Assembly: GCF_024323335.1 (NCBI RefSeq)
Contig: NC_066583.1
Span: 417,582,031 to 417,646,030, forward strand
Source: Lathyrus oleraceus
Lineage: Eukaryota; Streptophyta; Magnoliopsida; Fabales; Fabaceae
Length of the DNA stretch: 64,000 nt
Reading direction: 5' to 3'
Shown one piece after another: positions 22,371 through 33,876 of this stretch. Made by a program: the position numbers and the translations under genes. The stretch's first letter is position 1, and each line of letters begins with the position of its first letter. The notes below the pieces were generated by a model. The model had not been told where the DNA came from and searched no databases. It saw nothing but the letters and a program-made list of their open reading frames with translations.

Positions 22371-22860
22371 CCTCATACCAGATGAGGTACGTAGGCAGGA
22401 GATCGTGCGAGATCTCTCCGAGCACCCTTTTCTTTTTTGCGTGTGTTTGGCTTGACAGCTATTAGGTCCGAGTTCCATACTCCCTTTTAGTCTGTGTGTT
22501 CACCCTCCTTCTTTTGCAACCCTTCTGCTTTGTGTGTGTGTTTGGAGTCTGATGTAAGCCCAGCGATTGGCATTCGGTTTCCCGTTTGTGTGTGTGTTTG
22601 GAGTCTGATGTAAGCCCAGCGATTGGCATTCGGTTTCCAGTTTGTTGTTTGTTTGTGGAGTCAGATGTAAGCCCAGCGATTGGCTATCTGTTTCCTGTTT
22701 CTTTTGTTTGGAGTTGGATGTAAGACCAGCGGTTGGCATTCCGTTTCCTGTTGTGTGTTTTCTCGGACGTCCCAGCGTCTTTGTGTGTGTTTTGTTTCAG
22801 CGTGCGTTAGCCGAACTACAGTAGCTCTTATTCTCATTCCAGATGAGATACGTAGGCATA
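22371..22860 (+). repeat. Two hairpin plus GTAGGCA boxes in U5 of LTR B
   Basis: CCTCAT/ATGAGG at 22371-22387, then TACGTAGGCA; and TCTCAT/ATGAGA at 22832-22848, then TACGTAGGCA. Each is followed by a short GATCTC or GATATC-centred inverted repeat and CGAGC. The same box occurs three times in LTR A. Confidence 0.75.
22530..22755 (+). repeat. Four 56-bp tandem units in LTR B
   Basis: Copies are anchored by TTTGGAGTCTGATGTAAG near 22541, 22597, 22652 and 22707, each followed by CCAGCG(A/G)TTGGC and a TTTCC(C/T)GT end. The first two are near identical; the last two are diverged. Confidence 0.85.
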
Positions 22861-23181
22861 GGATGCGATATCCTAGCGAGCTCGTTCCCCCCTTCTTCCA
22901 TCTGTGTTTTATTCTAGTGTGTGTGCATTCTTTGAGCAGTTATTCAGCAACCTTATTCTATTCTTCTGAGCGTGGATCCCGTCGAGTACGACGGACGTGA
23001 GAGGGTGCTAATACCTTCCCCTTGCGTAACCGACTCCCGATCCTTGCAATCTCCGGTCGTAAGACCATTTCCTTTCCAGGTTTACTTCGAGCGTTTCCTT
23101 TCCCTCTTTTGGGATAAATAACGCACGGTGGCGGCTCTGTTTGTTTGCTTTTCCCGCCGGTTGTTTTTCGCGGATGCGACA

Positions 23182-24294
23182 CTAATCTCAAGAGCTCAAG
23201 ACCTCAAGGTTCAAATATAAGATCAAGACTTCAAGTCAACATCAATTAAGCATAGGTAACAAATTGGGCTACATTCTCAAGCACAATAAAGGTGTCAACA
23301 CTTGACAAGTGCGATTCAAATTGTAAGCTACAAGCCTTAAGTAATGAGGAATGATGAGATGAAGTTTCTCCTATCCTTGTTTAGAATGACTTTGTGTACG
23401 AGGCGTAGGCCATAACTATGCAAAGCATTCGCTCTCATTCATATGCTTTATCACAATTTGTATCAAACAATTGTCAAGCCTTTTCAATACAACAAACAAC
23501 ATGGCATCATCAAGACCAACAATCAAGATCAATAATCAAACACTTGTCGGTCTTCTATAACATGGCATCAAGCCCTCATTCATAGGCTTTAACATAATTT
23601 GAATTACACAATTGACAAGTCTTCTTCTATAACAAGTGACATAACATCAATAAGATCAATGCAGGATCTCCTGTCAGCAACTTGTTAATTTTGATTCAGG
23701 TTGCAGGCTACGAGGCTTAAGTAATAAGGAATGATGAGGCGGAGTTTCTCCTATCCTTGTCTAGAGTGACTTTGCGTACGGAACGTAGGACCTATCTATT
23801 CAAAGAACTCGCCCTTGCACCTAAACTCTAGTGCAATTTAAATCACGCAATTGACAAGTCTTTTTCAAGCAAACCCCGATCTTTCAACACCCCAATAGTG
23901 GAACATGTTTTGCTATCAGCAACTTGTGGTTGTACACCTTCTTCTAATCATGATTTGCCTAGAAGGTGATAAACCTTGGCACGATCTTTGTCTATAAGGT
24001 ATTAAACCTTGGCTTTCTAATCCAGTTCTTTGCCCTGAGAGTAGTAGACTTTGGCATCTAACTTCTTTGCCCCGTAATGTGGTAAACCTTGGCTATTCGA
24101 TTTGGTCTTCTCCTTGAGAGTCTTGGACTCTGGCATATCTGTTTCTTATACCTTGTGAGGTGTTACACCTTGGTTATTCAAGTCAATTCTTAGCTCCGAG
24201 AGCCGTGGACTCTGGCATTTGATTTCATTCGCCTTGTAGGTATTAAACCTTGGCAAATCAATTCCTTGACATCAACAGTTTTAAATTTTGGTAG
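23182..24294 (+). repeat. Ogre LTR fragment, A-like
   Basis: No gene. The start (CTCAAGACCTCAAGG) aligns with 1088-1105 of LTR A, and the AAGCCTTAAGTAATGAGG...TAGG unit occurs twice (23335-23480, 23715-23860), like the tandem units of LTR A. From 23963 it carries an array of mini-hairpins. On the right it is cut by the 3' LTR of element C. It could be the displaced continuation of the 3' LTR of A or a different copy. Confidence 0.65.
23963..24251 (+). repeat. Array of eight mini-hairpins with 5-base loops
   Basis: Eight units 28-48 bases apart have a 5-base stem, a loop of exactly 5 bases, and then mostly TGGC. Left arms start at 23963, 23996, 24038, 24076, 24117, 24157, 24199 and 24237. Stems include AAGGT/ACCTT (two), AGAGT/ACTCT, AGAGT/ACTTT (G-U), GAGGT/ACCTT (G-U), AATGT/ACCTT (one mismatch), AGAGC/ACTCT (one mismatch) and TAGGT/ACCTT (end mismatch). 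A ninth decayed unit may lie near 24275. Confidence 0.75.
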
Positions 24295-27200
24295 TGTAGC
24301 GGGGTATTCGTTACCTTTAGATTTATTGACTAAATCAAAAGTAAATCATACAATTCGAGTCGCCACCTCACTTCTATTTATCCAAAGGAAAGGTTAGAAA
24401 GCGAACAAAAATCGAGAAGTTTTATCAAATCAAAAACTAATAAAAATGTCAGAGATCTGGGTAAGGGGTTGGTTATGCAATGGGAGGTTTTAAGCACCCA
24501 AAACATCCTTAGTACTCTAAGGGAGCCCTTTTTACAAAGTTGTATCGTAGGTTGGTATTTGTGAAAATATTTGTGCAAACATGATTGGGGAGATGAGAAA
24601 AGAATATGCAAATTATTTACAATTTTGTTGTTTGAATGGATAAACCCATTGCCTACATACCATCACAAAAGGTAGGATTAAAACCTCGTAGTTCGGGGTA
24701 AAAATCTCAAAATATGGGTGAATTGATTTGATCAAAAGCCTTAAGGTCTTTTGTTATCAAAGGGAGAAAACTCAACCTAAACCAACAATCCACCGTGTGA
24801 GGAGAGCTTCAACATACTAGTGATGGATCCACTCTATAATAAGTATGGAGACTTATAGTCCAATCACTAAGGATAAGGTGAGGTTTACATCAACCACTAT
24901 GATAACTCAAACTTATGGCTAATGTTTATGAAAAACGTTTTTAACAAAGGTGGTCATTGGAACCACAAAAAACAATTTAGAGTAAGTTGTATTTACAAAT
25001 TAGAAGTATTCACAAGATGAAGTCAAAGTTGACTTAAGATTCAATTCAAAATAAGTATTAAATGAAAAGAGTTTGAAAAATCAAAGGCATAAGGCCTAGG
25101 TTTCTATTTTGAAGACAATGTCAATGTTTGCACAAAATGAGTTTGGCTTGGGTTAGAGTGGAGAGAAGAAGAGAAGGGCTAGTCCTAAACATGCAAAGAT
25201 GAGGGGAGAGATAAAACCCTTGAAGTTCCTCTCTTGAGATCATAAAGATGATTCAAGATGCTCCTTTCCTTTGAACTTAGCAATTAACTTAAGCAATCAA
25301 ACAAATATTCAATCAAGCTCCTAAGATCTCCATTTGGCTTGTCTTTCTTAACTTGGATGCTCATGACAATGGTCCTTCTAACTATCTCAAGTTTGGAATC
25401 CATATCACACAAGAACAAACAATCAAAAAGTTCACAATGCAATAAGAGGAATGGACAAAGAGAGTTTAGATTGAGGGTCCTTTCAATTCAACTTCAAGAT
25501 TAATCATTCTAAAGGCATGAGGCCTAGTTGCTCTTGAACTCCATTAAGCATAGGTGAGGGCCTAATTCTAAGTCCTTTCTCCTTTTTGCATTGGGTTCAC
25601 ACAAACAAAAACAAAACAAGCACAAGACAATAATATATTTACACAATAATGTGCTCAAGTGAGCAAAAGGAAAACAACATAAACATAAACATGAGCTCAA
25701 ATGAGCAAAGGGAAAAGACAATATGAATAAATGAGAAAGAAATTAAATTGCAAGAATTAAATGCTTGAATTAAACGTTAGTAATTAGTAGTTAGTGTTAG
25801 TGTGCCATAAGGCAATTTAGCGCTATGTTAAGCAATCGTAAGTGGACTAATGTAGTAGTCACACCTATCTGAGGCCGGTCAATAAAACTATAGGCAAATA
25901 AACACAAGTTAGAGATCATGACTAGTAAGCCAAGCTCCTACAACTTGCCATGCCAAAAGAAAAGAAGAATGACCTTGTATGCATCTTAGGTTTTTTGCTT
26001 GACCAAGAAGCAACCTATCTTGGACACAAAGCAACTCACTTGATCTTTGATCAAGTTGAATTTGATTTAGATCAAAGAAGGTTAAGCCTCTGATATGTCA
26101 AGGCTAACCACAAATCATTAACTCATTGGTCAAAAGAAAAAGAAGAAGAAGAGAGATGAAGATAAAATGTACAAAATGGAAATTCAAATGACATAACTAA
26201 AACACAATGATCAAATGTGAATGGAATCAACATCAATCAATGGTAAACAGAAGTGAGATGAAGATTAGAAGTCAAGAAAGGTCAAACCTATTTTTGGTAT
26301 TTTTTTGGAATTAAAATAATACATAAAATAAAATGAACAAAGTAAGGTCAAACTTCAAATCCAATTCAAATCAACTTGGATAAGTCCAATTGGATCATCA
26401 TAAGTCTAACATGGTCAAACTAGGTTTGAAAAATTTTCTCAACATTTTTTGAAAACAGAAACTATTTTAAAATCAATTAAAAGCATTAAAATATAACACA
26501 AATGAATTAAAATCTCAAATAAATCTCAAATCAATTGAGAAATTGATGAGAATGTTTTCATAGACTTATCATGATCCAAGGGTGTTAAGAAAATATTTTT
26601 TGGAATTTTTGGATATCAAAAAGTAATTAAAATGAATTAAAAACTATCAAAAATGAAATAATTCACAAAAAATATTAAATGGAATCATAAAAATAATTAA
26701 AAATCAGATTATGAAACTAGATTTTAAAAGAAAATTTTTGCAATTGGTCCCATATCTTTGTGATTCCAAATAAAAGAGTTATAAATTTTTGAAAATAAAT
26801 GGAATAAAAGAAAATAAAACAGAAATTAGAAAAATAGAAAAATCAGGAAGCGTTGGATCATCATTCATTAATTGACGTGGATGATCCTAAGGCTCTCAAG
26901 CGCACGCTCATCATGGACACAAGTCAAGCGCGTTGCAAAATGTTTTAAAACAAGTCAAATGAAATAAAGGCTCAGATTAGATCATAGCAATTGGATCCAA
27001 CGGCCAAAGAGAGTTCCACATGGAGACGGTGGTGGAAACCACCGTATTCTTCAGTGAGCAAATGAATTTCGGCCACCAGTTGCAGGTTTTGCAACCTCAA
27101 CCAAACCACACGTGCTTTATACCAAATTAAAGCCGGGGTGATGTACATCACCCCTGTAACCTTGGATTGTACTCAAGATCCCTATGAAAGGAGAAACCTG

Positions 27201-29122
27201 AGATGGAAAATCCAGGTGTTCAATCTGAAATGCATCAATTCATGAAATTAATGCCACCATTGGCTTGCCTCTCACACGAGGACTTTAGAGAACCAAATAA
27301 ACACAAGCAAAGCACAATATATGGTGAGATTCGAATCAAAACAGTTGAGATGTAAACCTTTGAAGTGTAGCTTTGATGAACACGATCCACTCCAATTCTT
27401 GATTGCAGCTTGATCTTGAGGTATGATATGAGTGCAAGGCCAAGGAATAAGTGTTGAAGATCAACTGATGTTGTTGAAATTCAAACTTGAAAAGAGAAAT
27501 GAAAACTCAAAATTCCTTTGGTGTGAGGTTGGGATTCAATTTCTGCAAAGCTTTAGGCGCCTTCAGGTTGAGAAATGAATGAAGCATGGTTCCTATTTAT
27601 AGCTGAAACTGTAAGCAAAGTGTGATGAATCCGTGTGCATGAAGCTTTGGGTCCTCCATGCATGGGCCTGTACAGGCGCATGTGAGGCCCAAAAGCTGAT
27701 GCAAATGAATGCTGAACACATACCAAATGGAAATGGACGTGCAACTTGAATGGCATTTTCTTGTGTAAGAAGATTTCATGTGAAATGCATAAATGGTCAC
27801 AAATATTCCTCTCTTCGAAAGTCCTATTTGGAAAATCCAAACATAGGCATGAGGGTAATGGTTGGAAAGGTCTTTACATAAGGAACAAAAACTATGTTGA
27901 ACAAAAATCCATTTGGAGTTTGGAAAATTGTGAAAACTGGCCATGAAGTTTGATGTACAAAACATGTCTTTGAAAATTTTGCCAAAAGTGACCAACTTCA
28001 AGCCCTTATGTTTCAATGATGAAAGCCTCAAATGGAAAAACCTCCAACATAAAAGTTGTATATATTTTCAAGATGATCAATTCGGACTTAAATTTTTCAT
28101 CATTTTTATTTTTGATGAGAAAGTTATGGGAACTTAAAGTTGGACTTTTTCAAGATTTAATGGCTTTGGTCCAAAGTGACCTATAATGTTTTGTATTATC
28201 ACATGTGTTTATTTTAGGATTATGAAATTTTGTCCAACATAACATTTGAAGTGTACATCTTAAGCTTTCAAATGCAATTGGTCTAACCTCAAAATCATAA
28301 AAAATGAGTGAGTTAGGTCCTTGGGAAGTTGACCCAAAATTAGGGTTTCAGTCAAAATGACCTATAATGTTTTGAAATGAATGATGACTTTCCAAGTTTC
28401 AAATGAATTTTTTATGAACATGAAAATTGTTCATATGGTTCTTAAGAAAATTTTGTCTCTTGGGGTCATCTTCTTTTGACAAAAACATCAAAAGTTAGGT
28501 CTCAGTGGATTTCAAAATAGTCAGATGACTTGATTGGTCAACTTCTCAAGTCCAAACTTCAAATCTTGATGAATGAATTATTGAGGGGCCTCACATAGGC
28601 TCTCATATGCATAAAATGATGAATTAAAGAACTTACCTTGATTGAATTTTATCATAGGTTGAGGTTTCTTCATGAGCAAGGCACAGTCAATGCATAGTTG
28701 AATTAGGGTTTCTTTGGGAAACAATCCTCAAGCCCTTTGGTTTATGTTGATCAAATTGACAAATTGAGATATTTGGGAGACATATATGATGATTGAGAGC
28801 TTTGGGAACCATTGTCATGCTTGCTTTCATCTTCATCTGGCCATTTCAATGATCATAGGAGCCTTCTAGGAGCCTTGGATCTCATGATTGCTTAAGCTTC
28901 AGAACAAAACAAGTTAGTGACATATTTTTGTGCTTTTGGTTAGTAAACAAAAATAAGAAAAGCAATAGTGTAAAATTCAAGCATGCTTGGTGGTCTCAAA
29001 CCAACTCACACAAGTTTCAACCCAAGGGTAAAGGAACAAAGATGTCATGATCCTTGAGGCAAATGCAATGAGCAATGGTATGATGCCATGAGGGATCTTA
29101 GGGTCAAAATTGGGGTCTTACA
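24295..29122 (-). repeat. 3' LTR of element C (4828 bp)
   Basis: On the minus strand it starts TGTAAGACCCC at 29122 and ends CCCCGCTACA at 24295. It is preceded on the inside by the purine tract AAATAGGGGCATC. The U5 end shares the GGCGACTC block with LTRs A and B. A TATA box lies at 27593-27601 (minus), about 1.5 kb from the LTR start. No gene; short frames on either strand have no recognisable domain. The U3 part (28000-28500) holds a module that in LTRs B and D reads in the opposite sense relative to the element. Confidence 0.85.
27593..27601 (-). promoter_or_regulatory. TATA box of LTR C
   Basis: TATAAATAG on the minus strand, followed downstream by sequence leading to ATTCAT and A/T-rich leader text. 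Its distance from the LTR start is similar to that in LTR B (1.25 kb). Confidence 0.6.
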
Positions 29123-29785
29123 GATGCCCCTATTTAAGTTCATTCTATCCGGAGATATGAAGGTTAAAATTTTCGTCTCGACGTGGTAGAATGGGCTTAA
29201 ATAATAACAAAGAGACAAATTTTGGTCCCTAAGAGACCTCATGATGCAAATGCATGTATGCAAAAGTTAATACTCTGTGGGGATATATAGCCACAAAGAA
29301 AAAGAAATCCGGAGAAACTGAGAATCCAGAGGAGTAATATACTCACTAGGGAGACAGAGACTCTGGGGAGAAATAAGGGTAAAAATGCGTGAGCAGGTCA
29401 CGACTTGAAACTTGCTGGGAGACACGAAGGGATTCCACGAAAATACATCAATGGAAAGACTCGAGCTGACGCAAAGATGCATGTATTGGGGAATATGCCA
29501 ATACAGCAAAACTATCCACAAAGGATACTTCGGATAAAAAATCCGGACTCAGATGGGGATGTCCACAAAGGACTCAGCTGAGGAGGAAAGCAACGAGATA
29601 TTACCGATTACTAGTTAATAAACTCAAAGAGACATGTGATCAAATACACCGGTATAAAGGTGACAGAATAACACGCTCAGGGAGAAAGAATATCTAAGAC
29701 CGGTATAAGGGTAAGAGATATCAATCATCCAAAACATCTGAGGAGGACCCAAAAGGCATATCTCAACTCAGGAAATCTGACTCCA
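29123..29785 (-). other. 3' UTR of element C, distal part, with polypurine tract
   Basis: The purine tract on the minus strand covers about 29123-29137. The rest carries G/A-rich + strand text with repeated GGGGA and hairpins of the same 8-base-loop type as those near 50600 (29601-29618, 29647-29662). It stops at the Athila target site CTCCA (29781-29785). Confidence 0.75.
29781..29785. repeat. Target site duplication of Athila (left)
   Basis: CTCCA directly left of the LTR, identical to 50029-50033. Confidence 0.95.
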
Positions 29786-30627
29786 TGATCGGGAAAATAG
29801 CAAGTGTACTATTTTGCCTTTTATAGTAATAATAGGGAAATTCCCCGAATGTCGATCTCAAGGACTGCACGTTAATATTGAGTTAAATTATCATTCAATT
29901 AAACAAAAAGTATTAATTTGGTTTTTGAGTGTAAAAATATAATAATAAAAGTAAAGGTAAAGAAATATGAAAATAAGGGTTTATAGAGAAAAAGGAACAA
30001 TGCCAGGGAAGGTGTATGATTTATCCCTGTAACAACTTTGAGTTACTATTGCATCAACAAATATCAATTACTACCAGTTCTCAAGGGTATTTTCTCCCAA
30101 GTCCTTGGTGAGAAAACCTTTAATCAATCTACCCTAATTCCTATGTCCATAGCCAATTAGGGTGAAGTTAAGTTGTATAATATCAAGAATGCTCTGGTTC
30201 ATACAGGATATCCCTAGTCCTAGGTGATATCTACTGTAGAGTAACCTTATGAAAACCTTATCAATGGCGGTCCAGCCTAATTGATAACCACAAATCAATC
30301 TCAATTGGTCCGAAAGAGAAAGCAATAAACACATCAAAAGGTTGCCGTAAAAACAATATTATAAATGCAAATGTAAACTCAAATTCATTATAATTCTAAA
30401 TCAGGGACACCCCCCTAGCATTAGGGGGTTTAGCTACTCATATTTTTTAAAACAAATTCAAGATAAAAATTACACATTACAAGTAATTGGATGACTTTGA
30501 TCTTCAATCGCTCCCGCTCATGAATATCTTTAGCTCTCCAAATGGCTTGATCTCTGTAATACTTGATTGCTTCACAATACTGTGTTTTACCGTATTCCAA
30601 AATGATTTTTCCTTTGGCAGAAGACCT

Positions 30628-30636
30628 CCTTTTATA
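30628..30636 (-). promoter_or_regulatory. TATA box in Athila 3' LTR
   Basis: TATAAAAGG on the minus strand; the identical site is in the right LTR at 49428-49436. Confidence 0.75.
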
Positions 30637-30732
30637 GTGAAAATTCCCAGCAGCAGTTGGACAGGTCCAAAGATGTCTCTAAAAAGCCTGACGGATAAAA
30701 AGCCCGAGAAAACTGGAATTTTTGGGCTTGGG

Positions 30733-30942
30733 CTGACACGGACCGTGTCAGCTGACATGGGTGTCCGTGTCAGCCTACTATTTAAGCTAACACACCCATG
30801 GCAGGGGTGACACGGTTGAGGGCACTGCCTGACACGGCCCGTGTCAGCTGACACCGGTGGCCGTGTCAGGCTACTGTTTTCTTCACTTGTCTTCCCTTTC
30901 CCTGACATGGCCCGTGTCAGGTGACACGGGTGGCCGTGTCAG
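30733..30942 (-). repeat. CpG palindrome cluster in Athila U3 (left LTR)
   Basis: Repeated copies of TGACACGG-N-CCGTGTCA and CTGACACGG-N4-CCGTGTCAG, some with point changes, lie just upstream of the TATA box. The cluster also occurs in the other LTR and between INT and the env-position ORF. Confidence 0.9.
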
Positions 30943-31229
30943 GCCTCCTGTACCGGGGTTTTCTGCTCCTTTGCGTGCCGGAATCTCGCACTATCCTGTT
31001 CAGAGTTCTTCGGTTCTTCTACCTGGATCTGTCGGACAAAAACACAGTTATCCCACGCATAAAATCATGATAATAAAAAGTAAAACATAATAAAGATTAA
31101 AAATGCGTAAATAAAATGACGGAAGTAAAACTAACTCGAAATGTACCATAAATGCTTGCACAGTGTGTCAAATGTCTCTATTTTGCGTCGGATCAGTAAT
31201 GAAAACTCAATGTAAATGGTGACTGATCA

Positions 31230-32541
31230 CAACCCCAAACTTAGCTCATTGCTTGTCCCAAGTAATGATTCATGATCACTCCCCAGAATTCTTCATGTTT
31301 TCCACCACTGCTGAGATCATTCGCTAACATCTTCCCTTTTTCCTTCACAAGTCCTGCCTATCCTCGTAATCATTATTCACACTTTGACTTCAAAGCACCG
31401 TTTCACCTGTCAGCTTATTTCACCTTCTCACCAATTCTCTCGGGGTAAGCTGTTTACACTCATAATTCAAAGTATGCAATATCACTCACAAGTTTGAATA
31501 GTCTCTCTTTTCTCATCACCTACACATAACACACACACTTTTGAGGTCTTTCGGGTTGTAGCTTGGCTGGGGTTAGGGTATGGATAAAAAGAAGGAAAAC
31601 AAATGGGTTTTGGTTCAGAGTCGATGTTACATCATGTGCTTGTTTCTTTTATTTCCTCAGTTTTCTTTTCTTATTTCTTTTTCACCGATTGCCCTTTTCC
31701 GTGCTTCTTTCTTTTGAATCGTCGAGTTGTCGAATTTTTATTTTTCTTTCTTTTTCTCGACTCATCATTTTTTTTCTTTTTCTCTTGTTTTTGCACTTTC
31801 TTGGGCTTTGAGATCTTTTGGGGTTTTTACCCCAAACTTAGCTTTTCAACAAGCTTTGAATGCATTATCATAACTCTGAACAGGGTGAGGAAGTGTTTTG
31901 GCCAACAGTTACATTTATGGTGTTTAAACAAAAAAATGGATATAGGCTCAAAGGGGGTTAACGAGGGATATAATTATTCGGGATGGCTAGAAAGGCTCAG
32001 GGTTAATTATAAACAATGTGCCTCAGTGTGTGTATCATGCAGTGACAGTCCCAGAGAGTCTACGCAAATTTAGAGTGATAAAGACAAACCTGAATGACGC
32101 TCATGATGATTAATGTGTTTGGCTTTTTATGACTCACTTGGTTTGGTTCAGCTTTGACAGGATCCACAGTGCTCATTAATTTGGTGTGATTTCTTTCTTA
32201 CTTCGGAATGTGCTGGATACTCGTGTCGGTTAAGCTGTATACGTTGCGTCCGATCTTTACTTTCAGCTGTGTCACTTTCTGGGGAGATCCTTCACAACAA
32301 GCCATGGTGAGTGGTGTGATCCTTTCATCCACTTTCAATCGTGATCATTACTATTTCCAACCTGTCAACACAGACTTGACACATTTGCAGCATAATGTAC
32401 CTTCAACAGACAAATTATATCTAGAATACAAAAGTAAAAAGTAAAAATAACACAATAACCAAATAAAATATCCCCCACACTTGAACTCAACATTCTCCAC
32501 TATGTTTTTGAACAAGCGCGGAGGAGGGTACTCACAGGGTC
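31230..32541 (-). other. 3' UTR of Athila with polypurine tract
   Basis: The polypurine tract on the minus strand (AAGTTTGGGGTTG, about 31230-31242) abuts the LTR. The rest is non-coding; it includes a 150-base pyrimidine-rich run on the + strand (31640-31800). Open frames on the + strand here are low-complexity F/L runs and I do not regard them as genes. Confidence 0.8.
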
Positions 32542-33849
32542 TTACTGAGGAGGTGGTTGTGGGAAATGCAACATCAACTGTCGCATCATGTTGCTCATCT
32601 CATCCAACATTGCTCCCTGACGGGCTTGCTTGATGCCTTGCCATTGTTGTTCAGTCCTCAAGTCACCTATCTCGGTCTGTACCCAGCTCCACTGGTTAGT
32701 TGACCAAGATGATGAACCCGCCGCCTGCTGGGTGAGTTCCTGATGCTGTGGGACAAACTGCTCAGGAGGTGCTTGAGGATCTTCCTCTTCTATTTCTGTT
32801 CCTTCTGCCTGGTCATCCACAAATTGCTCACCTGGAATAAAATGGTCAGTTTCGTGGCCTTCATCCGCATCGGGATCGGCGCTCACATACAACCAATTAG
32901 CATAGTCAGTAATAGCAACTTTGTCCGGATCTGGCAGAGCGATGATAAACCTCTTATGGATAAGTACGGAATAGTAAGTAGGGGCAACAACAATCATACC
33001 TTGGGAAATTAGAGCAGACATGTCAATTTTTGTGTTACCTGCAATTGGTGTGTCCTCGAGTAAAACAGCTTGATACCCGAAATGCAATGCAATTTGGGTG
33101 ATCATTCCCCTTACGGATATGCCTCCGGAGTTTGCTCAGCTGACTCTGGCCAGGTAGTCTGCTGCAAAGGCAGCTACATTGATGGCTTTAGTTTGAGCCA
33201 TCGAGTACATAAAGAATAGTTCTCTTTGAGTAGCTACCCCAGTGTTATCACCTCTTCCAAACAGGGTATAGGCTAAACCTTTTTAGGCGTACCTAAAACA
33301 TGGATTTTGGATGCCCGAAGCTTTCGCACCTTTAGAGGAGTAATTCGTCCTCCCGGTGATGGTGATCCAGAAATCCTTAGGTGAGAACCCGTCTGGGACC
33401 GCTCCAGGTCCGTTCAGATGGAGTCAGAGTATTGCAGATAAGTCCTCAACAGATAATTCATGATAATTGTTAAACAACCGGAAATGTAAGGTGCCGAAAT
33501 AATACTTGGTTGAGTCAATCCACCGTTTTTGCAGCTGGAATTCCAACGTGCTGAGGAACTCGAGAGTAATGCGCTCGTAGGTCGGCGCTTCCAAACTCAT
33601 GAACTCGAGCATTCCTAAAACATGGAACATTCGGTCTACCTCAATTTCCAGCCCCAGAACGTTCAGAGTATGCTTACACATATACCTTGTCGGCGTGAGT
33701 TTGCGCTTCCGGTTAATTTGGTATCGTCTTTCTTGTTCCGAATTGTCAAACACGATGTTATGTGGATTGGGATTCCGACTTGGGCGCTTCCGCGACTTCG
33801 CTATTTCCACAAGTTGTTGCTTTCCGGTGAGGATTCTCCGCGGGGGCAT
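32542..33849 (-). pseudogene. Athila extra ORF in env position, with stops
   Basis: One frame starts at the ATG at 33849 (M-P-P-R-R) and runs to 32542, about 435 codons. It is interrupted by stops near 33422, 33282 and 33141, with no frameshift needed. The N-terminus is basic (KSRKRPSRNP). The middle resembles the Athila ORF family ('Arabidopsis retrotransposon ORF-1 protein'). The C-terminal 60 residues are Q/E/P-rich. I see no clear signal peptide or membrane segment, so an envelope function is not supported by this copy. A strong 3' splice site lies 7 bases before the ATG. Confidence 0.75.
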
Positions 33850-33856
33850 TTTGGAC

Positions 33857-33876
33857 CTGCAAAAAAAATATAAATA
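33857..33876 (-). promoter_or_regulatory. 3' splice site before the Athila extra ORF
   Basis: On the minus strand a T-rich run ends in TTTGCAG at 33857, followed by 7 bases and the ATG at 33849. It fits a spliced subgenomic mRNA for this ORF, as proposed for env-class retrotransposons. Confidence 0.6.

Larger units (their letters stand above)
18385..23181 (+). repeat. 3' LTR of Ogre B (complete, 4797 bp)
   Basis: Starts TGTAACACCTC after a purine tract and ends GCGACA. No PBS follows, so it is the 3' copy or the only LTR left. It contains no gene. Visible parts are a U3 module shared with LTR D (TTTTTGTCCAACATGAAAG near 19152), a TATA box at 19639, a donor-like GTAGGT at 20000, hairpins at 20280-20318, an acceptor-like site at 21316, hairpin plus GTAGGCA boxes at 22371 and 22832, four 56-bp tandem units at 22530, and the conserved U5 end. 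The first flanking bases on the right are CTAAT; the matching left copy is lost with the 5' end. Confidence 0.85.
29786..31229 (-). repeat. 3' LTR of Athila (1444 bp)
   Basis: Left copy of the pair. In element sense U3 runs from 31229 to about 30637 and includes the palindrome cluster at 30733-30942; then come the TATA at 30628-30636 and R/U5. Confidence 0.95.

Noticed and set aside
22642..23000. Overlapping frames on both strands over the 56-bp tandem units
   Set aside because: They arise from the tandem repeat and have no similarity to known proteins.
30733..30942. CRISPR-like array of regularly spaced palindromic repeats
   Set aside because: Spacing is irregular, there are no unique spacers or cas genes, and it lies in a retrotransposon LTR of a plant.
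31563..32073. Open frames on the + strand of 82 and 156 codons
   Set aside because: They are low-complexity F/L/S runs from a pyrimidine-rich tract, antisense to the Athila 3' UTR, with no domain.
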